Assembly: GCF_022919095.1 (NCBI RefSeq)
Contig: NZ_CP095073.1
Location: 3,782,001 to 3,846,000 of the forward strand
Direction of reading: 5' to 3'
Length of the DNA: 64,000 nt
From: Halobacillus salinarum
Lineage (GTDB): Bacteria > Bacillota > Bacilli > Bacillales > Halobacillaceae
Shown piece by piece: positions 1-7,889 of this stretch; the first letter of the stretch is position 1; each line of letters starts with the position of its first letter. The notes below the pieces were generated by a model. It saw nothing but the letters and a program-made list of their open reading frames with translations, searched no databases and was not told where the DNA came from. Position numbers and translations under genes: made by a program.

Positions 1-401
1 CCCTTAACAGGACTGAACAATAGTAATGCCATAATTAGACCTAGAGGCAGCTGAGTCAGTAAAGAAGCAGCTACCAGCAGGAAGTTATTCTGCATAGAAG
101 TCCAAAATACGCTGTCACTGATCAGAGTGATATAATTTTGCAAACCGGTAAATACCATGTTGTTATCGATCCCTGACCATTCAAATAGACTATAATAAAA
201 AGTCATACCAATTGAATAAACGACATAAAGCCCATAGATTAATAGCGCCGGGGCCATAAAGCCAATAATGACAAACATTTCGTTTCGTTTTTTCTTCGAG
301 CGCAGCTGCTTTACTTTTTTATCTGAAATTTCAGACGTTTTTTGCTGTGCTTCATTCTCTAACGGTCGTTCCGTAGTCATTTGTCTCGCATGCTCCTGCA
401 A
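1..401 (-). CDS. Sugar ABC transporter permease, MalF type (partial)
   Basis: This is the N-terminal part of an inner permease subunit of a sugar ABC importer; the rest lies beyond the left edge. The start is taken as TTG at 401, seven codons before an ATG at 380, because a strong GGGAGGTG lies six bases upstream of the TTG. A charged cytoplasmic leader of about 40 residues rich in Lys and Arg is followed by a first membrane helix (FVIIGFMAPALLIYG) and by a periplasmic-type loop, as in MalF/UgpA-family permeases. It lies just downstream of the binding-protein gene on the same strand, with a perfect hairpin between them, so the two form an operon. The substrate cannot be read from this fragment. 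Confidence 0.85.
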   Translation of the reverse strand, partial: MQEHARQMTTERPLENEAQQKTSEISDKKVKQLRSKKKRNEMFVIIGFMAPALLIYGLYVVYSIGMTFYYSLFEWSGIDNNMVFTGLQNYITLISDSVFWTSMQNNFLLVAASLLTQLPLGLIMALLLFSPVK

Positions 402-424
402 GAACGTCACCTCCCTTAGGATGA

Positions 425-466
425 GAAAACTACATCAAGCAGCGGTTCCTACTTGATGTAGTTTTC
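425..466 (-). repeat. Intercistronic hairpin between binding protein and permease
   Basis: A perfect 15-bp inverted repeat (425-439 and 452-466, loop 12) separates the binding-protein stop from the permease start. No T-run follows on the minus strand, so it is more likely a partial terminator or 3'-end RNA stabiliser. Such structures, as in malE-malF, let the binding protein be made in excess over the membrane subunits. Confidence 0.75.
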
Positions 467-475
467 ATAAATTGA

Positions 476-1753
476 CTATTTCAATACTTCTTTTGCTTTT
501 TCCTCAACTTTATTAGCGGCTTCTTCAGGAGTCATAGATAGTCCAAACAACGCCTGGGTGGTATCCAAGTGAGCTTCTGCCAATTCTGGAGGAAGCGTTT
601 GATCATAGAACGTCTGTAAATATTCAGACTGTTCTAAGACTTTACTAATTTTCTGCACATATTCATCTTCATACTCGACGTCTTTTACGGCAGAGATGGC
701 TCCATCTTCGTTAGCCAGCTGCTGGGCTGTTTCTTTACTCGTAAGTTCTTTAACGAGTTCTTTAGCAAGCTTTTTGTGTTTACTTTTCTCAGATACAGAG
801 AATACTGGACTTACCCCACCGACAATGTCCTGTTTTGAACCTTTTCCACCCTCTACGGAAGGAAATAGGAAGAATCCCATTTTCTTTTCAAAATCAGGCA
901 TGTCTGCTCTTGTCGTACCGAGCATCCAGCTTCCTTGAATAATCATCCCCGCTTTTTCTGCATACATGAGCTGACGGGATTGCCCTGTATCAAAGTTCAT
1001 GCCGTTAAATCCATCAGGAAAGGCATCCATTTTTACGAGCTCCTGGATTTTTTTGCCCGCTTCCACATAAGCTTCATCATCAAATCCTCTGCCTTCACGA
1101 TTAAAGGCTTCATTAAATAACTCCGGTCCGCCAATTCTTTCAGCTAAATACATATAATAGAAAGAACCCGGCCATTTCGATTTGTTTGCTAGAGAAAATG
1201 GGATAATGTCGTTTGATTTCAACGTTTCTGCTATGTTTAATAGATCCTCGTAAGTCTCAGGTTCTTCCAGTCCGTACTTATCAAACATCTCCTTGTTATA
1301 CCAGACGGGGACAATATCCATAGCCAGTGGTGCACCATAATTTTTGTCCTCAAACGTCGCTGGTGTTAAAGCGGAAGGTACAAAACGGGAAGTATCGATA
1401 TCTCCTGACAGATCAGCTACCTGTCCGGCATCCACAAATTTCTCAAGCCAGCCTCCACCCCAGGAGTGGAAGACATCCGGCGGTGTTCCTCCACCCATGG
1501 CTACCGATAATTTCGTTTTATAGGGATCATTTTCCTGTTGCACGATTTTTACTTTGACTCCATCATGAGAATCTTCAAATCTCTTAACCGCGTCTTTCAA
1601 AGCCTGTTCGGATGGCCCTGTTTCAATGTGCCAAAGAGTGAGCGTCGTGCCACCTTCAGAATCCCCACTGGCGGAAGAGTCACCGGAGCCTTGACAAGCC
1701 GTAGTAAAGATCAATAAAACCATTCCCAGCAACCATAATGTACGTTTTAACAT
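476..1753 (-). CDS. Sugar-binding lipoprotein of ABC transporter (SBP family 1)
   Basis: This is a 425-residue extracellular solute-binding protein that delivers a sugar to the permeases encoded downstream. The N-terminus is a lipoprotein signal with lipobox around IFTTAC, so Cys20 should be lipidated. The TLTLWHIETGPSEQALKDAV start of the mature domain and the GMIIQGSWMLGTTR stretch are typical of the family-1 SBPs. The strong minus-strand ribosome site (GGAGAGGGGA) precedes ATG 1753. A perfect cre overlaps the leader, so CcpA repression is expected. The gene diverges from a YjhG-type dehydratase, which suggests, without proving, a pentose or sugar-acid substrate. Confidence 0.92.
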   Translation of the reverse strand: MLKRTLWLLGMVLLIFTTACQGSGDSSASGDSEGGTTLTLWHIETGPSEQALKDAVKRFEDSHDGVKVKIVQQENDPYKTKLSVAMGGGTPPDVFHSWGGGWLEKFVDAGQVADLSGDIDTSRFVPSALTPATFEDKNYGAPLAMDIVPVWYNKEMFDKYGLEEPETYEDLLNIAETLKSNDIIPFSLANKSKWPGSFYYMYLAERIGGPELFNEAFNREGRGFDDEAYVEAGKKIQELVKMDAFPDGFNGMNFDTGQSRQLMYAEKAGMIIQGSWMLGTTRADMPDFEKKMGFFLFPSVEGGKGSKQDIVGGVSPVFSVSEKSKHKKLAKELVKELTSKETAQQLANEDGAISAVKDVEYEDEYVQKISKVLEQSEYLQTFYDQTLPPELAEAHLDTTQALFGLSMTPEEAANKVEEKAKEVLK

Positions 1754-1770
1754 GTAAATCCCCTCTCCTT

Positions 1771-1784
1771 TGTTAGCGTTTTCA
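1771..1784. promoter_or_regulatory. cre site (CcpA operator)
   Basis: TGTTAGCGTTTTCA read on the minus strand is TGAAAACGCTAACA, a perfect match to the consensus TGWAANCGNTNWCA. It lies 18 bp before the binding-protein start, a position where CcpA would block the promoter or early elongation. Confidence 0.85.
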
Positions 1785-1872
1785 TAAATAGCTGAACTTC
1801 CTACTAATCAACGGTCTCTCTCTGGGTTATGACTAAAACTACCCCCTTGATTTAAAGTACAAAACTAAGTTT

Positions 1873-1887
1873 GTTCATTGGATGAAC
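1873..1887. promoter_or_regulatory. Palindromic operator candidate in divergent promoter
   Basis: GTTCATTGGATGAAC is a 15-bp dyad with 6-bp arms in the roughly 300-bp region between the divergent binding-protein and dehydratase genes. The flanks (TTTGTTC and GAACTAA) resemble ROK/XylR-type operators, which is only an impression. The regulator is not in the window. Confidence 0.45.
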
Positions 1888-2056
1888 TAATTAATGTCAT
1901 AATAACTTAAAGAAAAAATAATAGCAAGCGAATTTTGAAATCGCTATCATTCAATTTGTTTTATAATGTAAAATTATGTTCTATAAAGTTGACAAATTTG
2001 TTCGAAAAATTCATAATCATTACACAAATGACTTATTTATTTAAGGAGTGTTAGTC

Positions 2057-4072
2057 GTGTCTCATACTCTCGAAGATCTGATGCAGCTGGAACAAACGGA
2101 AATTACCGATATACGCACAAAAGCCCCTGGTCCATCAGGCGCTTTACCGCTTACCGACCAAATGCTTCGCAATTCACCGAGCGGCGATTTATTCGGCCTC
2201 TCTCAAAATGTAGGAATGGGCTGGGAACCTGACAAATTAAACGGAAAACAAGTGCTGCTGTTAAGTACACAAGGCGGTATTAAAGATTCTGAAGGAGAGC
2301 CGATCGCGCTCGGCTACCATACTGGCCACTGGGAAGTCGATATGCTGATGAAGGAAGCGGCTCAAGTCATCAGCCAATCAGCAGGAGTCCCTTTTGCTGC
2401 TTATGTCAGTGATCCCTGTGATGGCCGGTCCCAAGGGACTACAGGAATGTTCGATTCCTTTCCCTATAGAAATGATGCCTCTCAAGTCTACCGGCGTCTG
2501 ATTCGTTCCTTACCAACTAGAAAAGCTGTGATTGGCATCGCTACTTGTGATAAAGGCCTGCCTGCCATGATGATGGCTTTAGCATCCATGCATGACCTGC
2601 CAACCGTGATCATTCCAGGAGGAGTGACGCTTCCTCCAGCGATTGGAGAAGACGCTGGGAAAGTACAGACGATAGGAGCCCGTTATTCGAATGATGAGCT
2701 TTCATTAAAAGAAGCGGCTGAGCTTGGCTGCAGAGCTTGTGCCACTCCTGGCGGAGGGTGCCAATTTCTAGGGACGGCTGCTTCCTCACAAGTCGTAGGC
2801 GAAGCGTTAGGCATGTCGATCCCACATGCAGCCCTTGCCCCATCTGGTCAGGAGATATGGAAGGAAATGTCCAGACAATCCGCGAAAGCAGCAGTCCAGA
2901 TGATTAATGAAAACATGACTACAAAAGATATTATTACGAACAAATCGATTCATAACGCGATGGTCGTTCACGCAGCTTTTGGCGGCTCGACCAACCTTCT
3001 ATTGCACCTTCCTGCAATCGCTTACGCGGCTGGATGCGACCTGCCTGATGTGGAGGATTGGCATGAAGTGAATTTAAAAACGCCGCGAATTGTAAGCGTT
3101 CTTCCAAATGGTCCCGACTATCATCCGACCATCCGTGCTTATTTAGCTGGCGGCGTTCCGGAAGTGATGCTCCATTTACGGGAACTCGGTCTGCTTCACT
3201 TAGACGTATTAACAGTGACAGGAAAAACGCTCGGTGAAAACCTTGAATGGTGGGAGAATTCGTCACGGCGGGAAGAAATGAAGAAACGCTTGAAAGAAGC
3301 AGATGGCATTGCAGCAAACGACGTCATTATGGCCCCTCCTCAAGCAAAGGAACGCGGACTCAAACCGACGGTCACCTTCCCTGTCGGAAATATTGCACCG
3401 CAAGGATCAATTATTAAATCGACCTCCATTGACCCAACGATGATTGATGCCGATGGAATTTATTATCATAAGAATAAAATCAAAGTGTTTACAAGTGAAA
3501 GAAAAGCCATTCAAGCCATCCGAAACGGAAAAATAGAAAAAGGCGATATCATGGCTGTTACCGGATGTGGACCGATGGCAACAGGAATGGAAGAAACGTA
3601 CCAGCTCACTTCTGCTTTAAAACACTTATCTTACGGGAAATACGTCACGCTTCTGACAGATGCCAGATTCTCAGGTGTCTCCACCGGAGCCTGTATCGGC
3701 CATATCGGTCCTGAAGGTCTCGCCGGAGGCCCGATCGGCAAGCTCCGGGATGGAGATGTTGTTGAAGTATATATCGATACGGAGAATTTAAGCGGCCACC
3801 TCCACTTCTTAGGAACCGAAGAACACCCTGCGTCCCCTGAAGAAGGAAGTGTCATTTTAGCAGAAAGAACACAGAATAAAGACATTTTCCCTGCCGATCA
3901 GCTTCCTGATGATACACGGCTCTGGGCAGCACTGCAAAAAGTCAGCGGCGGCATATGGCGCGGAAGTGTGTATGATGTCGACCGCATCATCGAAGTATTA
4001 GAAGCAGGAGAAAAAGCACTCGCAGAAAACGACAATAAGAACCATCCTGCTTATGAGCAAAAACTTCAATAA
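2057..4072 (+). CDS. YjhG/YagF-family sugar-acid dehydratase (probable D-xylonate dehydratase)
   Basis: This is a member of the IlvD/Edd dehydratase superfamily, which uses an iron-sulfur cluster and Mg to turn a sugar acid or dihydroxyacid into a 2-keto product. Its length (about 671 residues) and motifs such as SDPCDGRSQGTTGMFDS, ATPGGGCQFLGTA and TDARFSGVSTGACIGH fit the YjhG/YagF branch rather than the ~560-residue IlvD branch. YjhG/YagF of E. coli are D-xylonate dehydratases. The start is set at GTG 2057, eight bases after AAGGAG; an upstream GTG overlaps the ribosome site. It diverges from the sugar transporter and is followed by a strong terminator. Exact substrate is inferred. Confidence 0.85.
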   Translation: MSHTLEDLMQLEQTEITDIRTKAPGPSGALPLTDQMLRNSPSGDLFGLSQNVGMGWEPDKLNGKQVLLLSTQGGIKDSEGEPIALGYHTGHWEVDMLMKEAAQVISQSAGVPFAAYVSDPCDGRSQGTTGMFDSFPYRNDASQVYRRLIRSLPTRKAVIGIATCDKGLPAMMMALASMHDLPTVIIPGGVTLPPAIGEDAGKVQTIGARYSNDELSLKEAAELGCRACATPGGGCQFLGTAASSQVVGEALGMSIPHAALAPSGQEIWKEMSRQSAKAAVQMINENMTTKDIITNKSIHNAMVVHAAFGGSTNLLLHLPAIAYAAGCDLPDVEDWHEVNLKTPRIVSVLPNGPDYHPTIRAYLAGGVPEVMLHLRELGLLHLDVLTVTGKTLGENLEWWENSSRREEMKKRLKEADGIAANDVIMAPPQAKERGLKPTVTFPVGNIAPQGSIIKSTSIDPTMIDADGIYYHKNKIKVFTSERKAIQAIRNGKIEKGDIMAVTGCGPMATGMEETYQLTSALKHLSYGKYVTLLTDARFSGVSTGACIGHIGPEGLAGGPIGKLRDGDVVEVYIDTENLSGHLHFLGTEEHPASPEEGSVILAERTQNKDIFPADQLPDDTRLWAALQKVSGGIWRGSVYDVDRIIEVLEAGEKALAENDNKNHPAYEQKLQ

Positions 4073-4073
4073 C

Positions 4074-4112
4074 AAAAATGAGGCTTCGGGTTTTTCCCAG
4101 AGCCTCATTTTT
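4074..4112. terminator. Bidirectional terminator between convergent genes
   Basis: A 12-bp perfect stem AAAAATGAGGCT / AGCCTCATTTTT with A-run and T-run on its two sides lies right after the dehydratase stop. It overlaps the end of the convergent GerPC-like gene, so it can serve both strands. Confidence 0.85.
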
Positions 4113-4482
4113 CTTTCGCTTTTATATTAACTTTTGGCATATCCTGCGGAGAGCTTTCCTGCTCCTCCCATTGTTTAGCCTTGTTCACTTCCTTTTCTTT
4201 CATTTTCATGATTTCACCGAGATCTTCAGGCAGCTCGCCGCCATAGTTCGCTCCAATATTGAGGGTTCCCTGCAGTTCTTTAATCCCAAGAGCTCCAAAG
4301 CTGTTATGTACTTCATATTTTTCAATAATCAGCTGCTCAACTATATAGTGAGGGCGAGGTTTTTGATCCTGGAGATGCATCTTTAACCCCGTAATTTCTT
4401 CGTTGAGGGAAGCGACTTTATCCTTAAGATCGCGGATTTCACCCAGATGCTTGTGCAGTTTAAACCACTTCAGAATCCCCAT
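4105..4482 (-). CDS. GerPC-like spore germination protein
   Basis: A 125-residue protein starting at ATG 4482 behind AAGGAGGGGG. Residues about 15-40 form a coiled coil (LGEIRDLKDKVASLNEEITG). The central segment VEQLIIEKYEVHNSFGALGI followed by ELQGTLNIGAN matches the conserved core of GerPC, in which a short beta region leads into GTLNIG. GerP proteins help germinants cross the spore coat to the inner-membrane receptors. It diverges from a GerPA/GerPF-like gene at 4621 and sits in a spore-type cluster with two more such genes. GerPC of the classical six-gene operon is longer, so this looks like a stand-alone paralogue. Assignment rests on motif memory, not alignment. Confidence 0.6.
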   Translation of the reverse strand: MGILKWFKLHKHLGEIRDLKDKVASLNEEITGLKMHLQDQKPRPHYIVEQLIIEKYEVHNSFGALGIKELQGTLNIGANYGGELPEDLGEIMKMKEKEVNKAKQWEEQESSPQDMPKVNIKAKEK

Positions 4483-4620
4483 GCCTGCCCCCTCCTTTAA
4501 TTTAATGAATGCTCTATATACACCCTTCATATATTGGTTAATATATATTTTCAAAAACTAGTCCCATTTTAAGTGTATCAACCAACGGAAGAAATATGAG
4601 TAAAACAACGGAAAGGACTG

Positions 4621-4842
4621 GTGGACATTAAATTTTTTGCTCAGGAAATCAACCTTCCTCACTTCAAGGTCAACACAGCTGGACTCGGCTGTACCATCTC
4701 CTTTGGACAAAACAAAATCACTAGAAAGGTGGTATCGAATAAAGAACAGGAAGGATTTGGGGAACAGTTGGCAGATGGCGTGGTCATGGACGATTGCATT
4801 TCAATTATTCATGATGGTGATGGCGTCGATGGCGGAGGATAA
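4621..4842 (+). CDS. GerPA/GerPF-like spore protein 1
   Basis: A 73-residue small protein starting with GTG 4621 after GAAAGGA. The layout HFKVNTAGLGCTISFGQN, then a Lys-rich strand, then EQEGFGEQLADG and a final DGDGVDGG matches the pattern of the two related genes at 5470 and 5739. It also resembles the GerPA/GerPF family, with a hydrophobic FKVN strand, a GFG/GSG loop and an acidic D-x-D tail. It is expected to be a spore coat-associated germination factor made in the mother cell. It diverges from the GerPC-like gene, with 138 bp between their starts, and converges with the Hsp20 gene. It is more diverged from the family than its two neighbours. Confidence 0.55.
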   Translation: MDIKFFAQEINLPHFKVNTAGLGCTISFGQNKITRKVVSNKEQEGFGEQLADGVVMDDCISIIHDGDGVDGGG

Positions 4843-4844
4843 CA

Positions 4845-4883
4845 GCAAAAACAACCCCTTTTCTCAATTGGAGGAGGGGTTGT
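4845..4883 (-). terminator. Terminator of the Hsp20 gene
   Basis: A 9-bp stem ACAACCCCT / AGGGGTTGT (4851-4859 and 4875-4883) is followed on the minus strand by a T-rich tail from the GCAAAAAC segment, just past the Hsp20 stop. It may also slow transcription of the convergent GerP-like gene. Confidence 0.65.
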
Positions 4884-4886
4884 GCT

Positions 4887-5420
4887 TCATTTAATTTGAA
4901 TGGGCTTATGATTTCTTCTGAACCTCCCCATTTTCACCTCAAGCAGCCCGTTTTTGAATTCTGCCTGGATATCACTTTCATTCACGGGCTCAGGAAGTGT
5001 AATAATTCGTTCAAACTCTCCGACATATCTTTCAGATTGAATCACTGTCATTTCCGGCTTTATTGGCTTTGCATTGCCTTTAACCAAGATCTGCTCTCCT
5101 GCAAAGGCCAATTCTACGTCCCCTTTTTGAATTCCCGGAAGCTCAACGACTACGTATAAATAATCCTTGCTTTTACTTAGCTCATACTTAGGAAAGTCAG
5201 CAGCCGGGTGAGCGTGCAGATCTTGGTGGGAATGGGTCTGTGGCTGAACTTGATTCGCCCGGGTATTTTCCTGCTGGAAATCCTGTATCATTTGTTTTCC
5301 ATTATCTTCATTGAACACACCTTTCCAGAAATCCTGGCCCTGGAAAGACTGTGCCAATTCCATCCACTGCTTTAACTGCTTAGGATCGATAGGAGTCACC
5401 TCCACGGGAAGATTCCACAT
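4887..5420 (-). CDS. Hsp20/alpha-crystallin family protein, probably spore-associated
   Basis: A protein of about 177 residues with a C-terminal alpha-crystallin domain (about residues 85-177) containing YLYVVVELPGIQKGDVELAF and the closing NGLLEVKMG strand motif. The N-terminal 80 residues are Gln- and Asn-rich and lack a recognised domain. Small heat-shock proteins bind unfolding proteins; in Bacillus several (for example CotM/CotP-like) are spore coat components, and the surrounding GerP-like genes favour that role. The ATG at 5420 has only a weak AGGT upstream; a TTG at 5426 is also possible. It shares a 50-bp divergent promoter region with the GerP-like gene at 5470, so joint sporulation control is likely. 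Confidence 0.8.
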   Translation of the reverse strand: MWNLPVEVTPIDPKQLKQWMELAQSFQGQDFWKGVFNEDNGKQMIQDFQQENTRANQVQPQTHSHQDLHAHPAADFPKYELSKSKDYLYVVVELPGIQKGDVELAFAGEQILVKGNAKPIKPEMTVIQSERYVGEFERIITLPEPVNESDIQAEFKNGLLEVKMGRFRRNHKPIQIK

Positions 5421-5428
5421 AAACAAGA

Positions 5429-5451
5429 TTTACCTACATATACTTGGTAAA
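5429..5451. promoter_or_regulatory. Shared divergent promoter region with TTTACC/GGTAAA dyad
   Basis: Only 49 bp separate the Hsp20 start from the GerP-like start at 5470. The interval contains the inverted repeat TTTACC-N11-GGTAAA and the AT-rich CATATACTT, which resembles a mother-cell sigma -10 element. Sporulation sigma control is inferred. Confidence 0.35.
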
Positions 5452-5469
5452 TATAAAGGGGGGTTTGGG

Positions 5470-5736
5470 TTGGCTGCACCTTCTATAGTTATTAATATTT
5501 TCAATTTCAAAATTAATTCCTTTGAAAATGCTTCAGCCGTGAATGTAGGGCAGAATATCCTTGCAGAATGGCACAACTCGGATAAGAAAAATCAGGGGTT
5601 TGGCAGTAATTATGGAGACAGCAGTTCCTTTTCAGGCTTAAGAAACTTAGTGGATGATCGTGATGTGATCGATGACGCATCCATAACCAGGGAAACAGCA
5701 AAACCTTTAAATATTGAAAGGTGGGAAGAATCATAG
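5470..5736 (+). CDS. GerPA/GerPF-like spore protein 2
   Basis: An 88-residue protein. TTG 5470 is chosen because AAAGGGGGG lies six bases upstream and the sequence from there (LAAPSIVINIFNFKIN) begins exactly like GerPA/GerPF proteins. The body has the VNVGQN strand, an NQGFGSNYGD loop and the VDDRDVIDD acidic segment of the family; a 20-residue basic and acidic tail is extra. Expected role: spore coat-associated factor that eases germinant access. It is followed after two bases by a third copy, so the pair is co-transcribed. Confidence 0.65.
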   Translation: MAAPSIVINIFNFKINSFENASAVNVGQNILAEWHNSDKKNQGFGSNYGDSSSFSGLRNLVDDRDVIDDASITRETAKPLNIERWEES

Positions 5737-5738
5737 TT

Positions 5739-5969
5739 ATGTTTGCACCTTCTGTCGTCAACATTTTAGGTTTTAAAGTAAATGTACTCGACCGTTCTTC
5801 CACCATTGCTTTCGCCGGCCTTCAGCAGACGGACTTCTTTCTTTCCACGAAACGAAACATGGGCTTCGGGGAGCAGAACGGGGATCTTGCCTGCGTAAAT
5901 GTGCCGATCAACTTCGTGGCGGATCCGGATGTATTAGATTCAAATTCCACTAAAGGGAGTGTCGTTTAA
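5739..5969 (+). CDS. GerPA/GerPF-like spore protein 3
   Basis: A 76-residue protein starting at ATG 5739, two bases after the stop of the preceding paralogue. MFAPSVVNILGFKVNVLD corresponds to the APSIVINIFNFKIN start of its neighbour, and RNMGFGEQNGD and FVADPDVLDSN are the expected loop and acidic segment. The two tandem copies are clearly homologous but only moderately similar, so the duplication is not recent. A perfect hairpin at 6001-6031 follows. Confidence 0.65.
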   Translation: MFAPSVVNILGFKVNVLDRSSTIAFAGLQQTDFFLSTKRNMGFGEQNGDLACVNVPINFVADPDVLDSNSTKGSVV

Positions 5970-6000
5970 TTATTGAGTGTACTTCTGAAAGGTCATGAAG

Positions 6001-6031
6001 CAAGGCACCTTCATTTAAGGAAGGTGCCTTG
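6001..6031. terminator. Hairpin between convergent GerP-like and SDR genes
   Basis: A perfect 12-bp stem CAAGGCACCTTC / GAAGGTGCCTTG with a 7-base loop lies between convergent genes. T-runs on both sides are poor, so it is probably a modest bidirectional terminator. Confidence 0.6.
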
Positions 6032-6041
6032 TTCCGTTTCA

Positions 6042-6785
6042 TTAAATAAATCCGCCATTTACGCGTAACGTCTGACCTGTCACCCACTGGGACTCCTCAC
6101 TGACGAGAAACTGGATAACATTGGCGATGTCTTCCGGCTCCCCTAATCGTTTAAAAGCATTCATCTGCTTCATGCCTTCGATTTGCTCCTTTGATTTATC
6201 AGCCGTAAAGAGTTCTGTGTTCACCGGTCCTGGGGCAACCGCGTTGATGGTGATCCCTTTATTCCCGAATTCTTTTGCCAGCTGGCGGGTGAACTGCTCT
6301 ACAGCTCCCTTTGTTCCCGCATAAACACTGTACCCCGGAAACATCTGTCCATTAACAGAAGTAGAAATATTAATCACCCGTCCCCTGTCTTCCATTTCAG
6401 CCAATGCCTGTTGGCAGGCAAAATACGTTCCTTTCGCATTGACATTGAAATGCTTATCGTACTCTTCTTCGGTAAATTCGCTTAAAGGCTTTGTAGCCAT
6501 CACGCCTGCATTGTTAACTAAGAAATCAATTCTTTCAAAGGCTCGCTTTGTTTCCACAAACAACTGCTTAATTTCCTCCACCTTGCCGACATCCGCTTTT
6601 ACTGCAATGGCTTCTCCGCCGTTATCTTTAATGCCCCTTACGACTTCTTCCGCATGCTGAGGACTGCTGCTATAATTCACAGCTACCTTAATTCCAAGAG
6701 CAGCAAGCTGCTCTGCGATTTGTTTTCCAATACCTCTTGAAGCTCCGGTAACGATCGCCGTTTTTCCTGCTAATTGATTATTCAT
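6042..6785 (-). CDS. SDR-family oxidoreductase (3-oxoacyl-ACP reductase-like)
   Basis: A 247-residue classical short-chain dehydrogenase. The cofactor motif TGASRGIG is at about residues 13-20, NNAG at about 90, the catalytic Ser in INISTS and the Tyr-Lys pair in YAGTK. These are the elements needed for NAD(P)-dependent reduction of a carbonyl. The basic residues after the first strand hint at NADPH. It overlaps the upstream TetR gene by four bases (ATGA), so the two are translationally coupled and the SDR is probably the regulator's own target. Substrate is unknown. Confidence 0.88.
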   Translation of the reverse strand: MNNQLAGKTAIVTGASRGIGKQIAEQLAALGIKVAVNYSSSPQHAEEVVRGIKDNGGEAIAVKADVGKVEEIKQLFVETKRAFERIDFLVNNAGVMATKPLSEFTEEEYDKHFNVNAKGTYFACQQALAEMEDRGRVINISTSVNGQMFPGYSVYAGTKGAVEQFTRQLAKEFGNKGITINAVAPGPVNTELFTADKSKEQIEGMKQMNAFKRLGEPEDIANVIQFLVSEESQWVTGQTLRVNGGFI

Positions 6786-7390
6786 GGGTTTCCTCCTCTG
6801 AATATAATTCCTCGTTCAATCAAATACCAGACCTGTTCAAATTCCTGCTTAGTTTTTTCTTCCTTCCATTCATAAGCATGGGCAGGATGGTGAAACCGTT
6901 CTGTCGCATGAAAAACGGCTACTGCATTTTCCCGGCTCGTTTGAAAGCTTTGAAACTTCCGGGAGTTCATTCCTTCCTCGATGATGAAAGTAAGATGCTT
7001 GTAAATCTGATCAAGATGAGAGTGAATGAGACCAGCAGATTGCTCGGTAACTTCCGCATACATCTTAAACATTTCCCGATCTTCAAAGGCGAAGTGATGT
7101 TTTAAATTCACCAGCTTGTTTATATATTGTTTTAAACGCTGAGCACTGTTTTCGTAATGCTCCTCAAGCAATTGCTCGAGCGGGGTAATGATTTCCTCGT
7201 TCAGCCACTTTTCTGTCGTTGCTTCTTTTAACTTCTCCTTGCTCGGATAATGTCTATAAATGGTTCCATGACTAATGTTCAATTCTTTCGCGATATCAGT
7301 CACTGACGTTTTATTTGGACCGAACCTTCTAAACACTGTCTCTGCACACTGGAGAATCTCTTCTTTACTTAAAACACTTCTTTTTTTCAT
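6782..7390 (-). CDS. TetR-family transcriptional regulator
   Basis: A 202-residue repressor with an N-terminal helix-turn-helix (ILQCAETVFRRFGPNKTSVT then IAKELNISHGTIYRHYPSKE, residues about 10-55) and a C-terminal ligand domain without obvious relatives. It starts the operon with the SDR gene. A perfect 10-bp inverted repeat at 7441-7480 lies between it and the divergent PadR gene and is the natural autoregulatory operator. The ligand is probably a small molecule handled by the SDR enzyme. Confidence 0.88.
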   Translation of the reverse strand: MKKRSVLSKEEILQCAETVFRRFGPNKTSVTDIAKELNISHGTIYRHYPSKEKLKEATTEKWLNEEIITPLEQLLEEHYENSAQRLKQYINKLVNLKHHFAFEDREMFKMYAEVTEQSAGLIHSHLDQIYKHLTFIIEEGMNSRKFQSFQTSRENAVAVFHATERFHHPAHAYEWKEEKTKQEFEQVWYLIERGIIFRGGNP

Positions 7391-7440
7391 CTTGTCGACT
7401 TGAAGTCCTTCACCTCCTGCAAAACTACCATAACAAACAA

Positions 7441-7480
7441 AATAACAAATGACAAATATATTTTTTTGTTATTTGTTATT
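7441..7480. promoter_or_regulatory. Probable TetR operator
   Basis: AATAACAAAT and ATTTGTTATT are perfect inverted arms of 10 bp separated by 20 bp, 50-90 bp upstream of the tetR start. Nearby extra ATAACAAA copies at 7430-7449 suggest more than one binding unit. Confidence 0.6.
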
Positions 7481-7490
7481 AAAAATTACT

Positions 7491-7528
7491 TTGACAGATA
7501 GAGTAATATCAATTATGATTACTCTATC
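7491..7528 (+). promoter_or_regulatory. SigA promoter with overlapping PadR-type operator
   Basis: TTGACA (7491-7496), 17 bp, TATGAT (7514-7519) is a near-ideal SigA promoter. An 11-bp perfect inverted repeat GATAGAGTAAT / ATTACTCTATC (7497-7507 and 7518-7528) sits on the spacer and -10, as expected for autorepression by the PadR protein encoded next. Confidence 0.8.
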
Positions 7529-7559
7529 AGATAGAATAGTCAAACAAGGAAGTGAACCT

Positions 7560-7889
7560 ATGATCAGAAGCGATACCATTCGCGGTCATTTGGACTCGAT
7601 CATCTTACGGCTGATCTTCGAAGAGGATCGTTATGGCTATGAAATTTCCAAGGAAATAAGCAGCCGCACGAATGATCGTTTTCAAATAAAAGAAGCCACT
7701 TTGTATGCAGTTTTTCAGCGACTCGTAAAAAAAGAACTGATTGAATCGTATTATGGGAATTTTTCTCAAGGAGGAAAACGCAAGTATTACAGAATCACTA
7801 CGCTTGGCAAAGCGTACTTAAAAGAAATGATAGCAGAATGGAAAGAAACAAAAGAAATCATGGACTTATTTATGGAGGGATTGGAATGA
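7560..7889 (+). CDS. PadR-family transcriptional regulator
   Basis: A 109-residue PadR-type repressor. ATG 7560 is used because AGGAAGTG lies upstream and the sequence from MIRSDTIRGHLDSIILRLI aligns with the start of this family. The winged helix runs to about residue 80 (EATLYAVFQRLVKKELIESY, then the GGKRKYYRIT wing), and a short C-terminal helix follows for dimerisation. Its stop overlaps the start of the membrane protein gene, and its own promoter carries a dyad. PadR proteins paired with DUF1700-type membrane proteins are commonly found in Firmicutes and respond to envelope or drug stress; that role is inferred. Confidence 0.9.
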   Translation: MIRSDTIRGHLDSIILRLIFEEDRYGYEISKEISSRTNDRFQIKEATLYAVFQRLVKKELIESYYGNFSQGGKRKYYRITTLGKAYLKEMIAEWKETKEIMDLFMEGLE

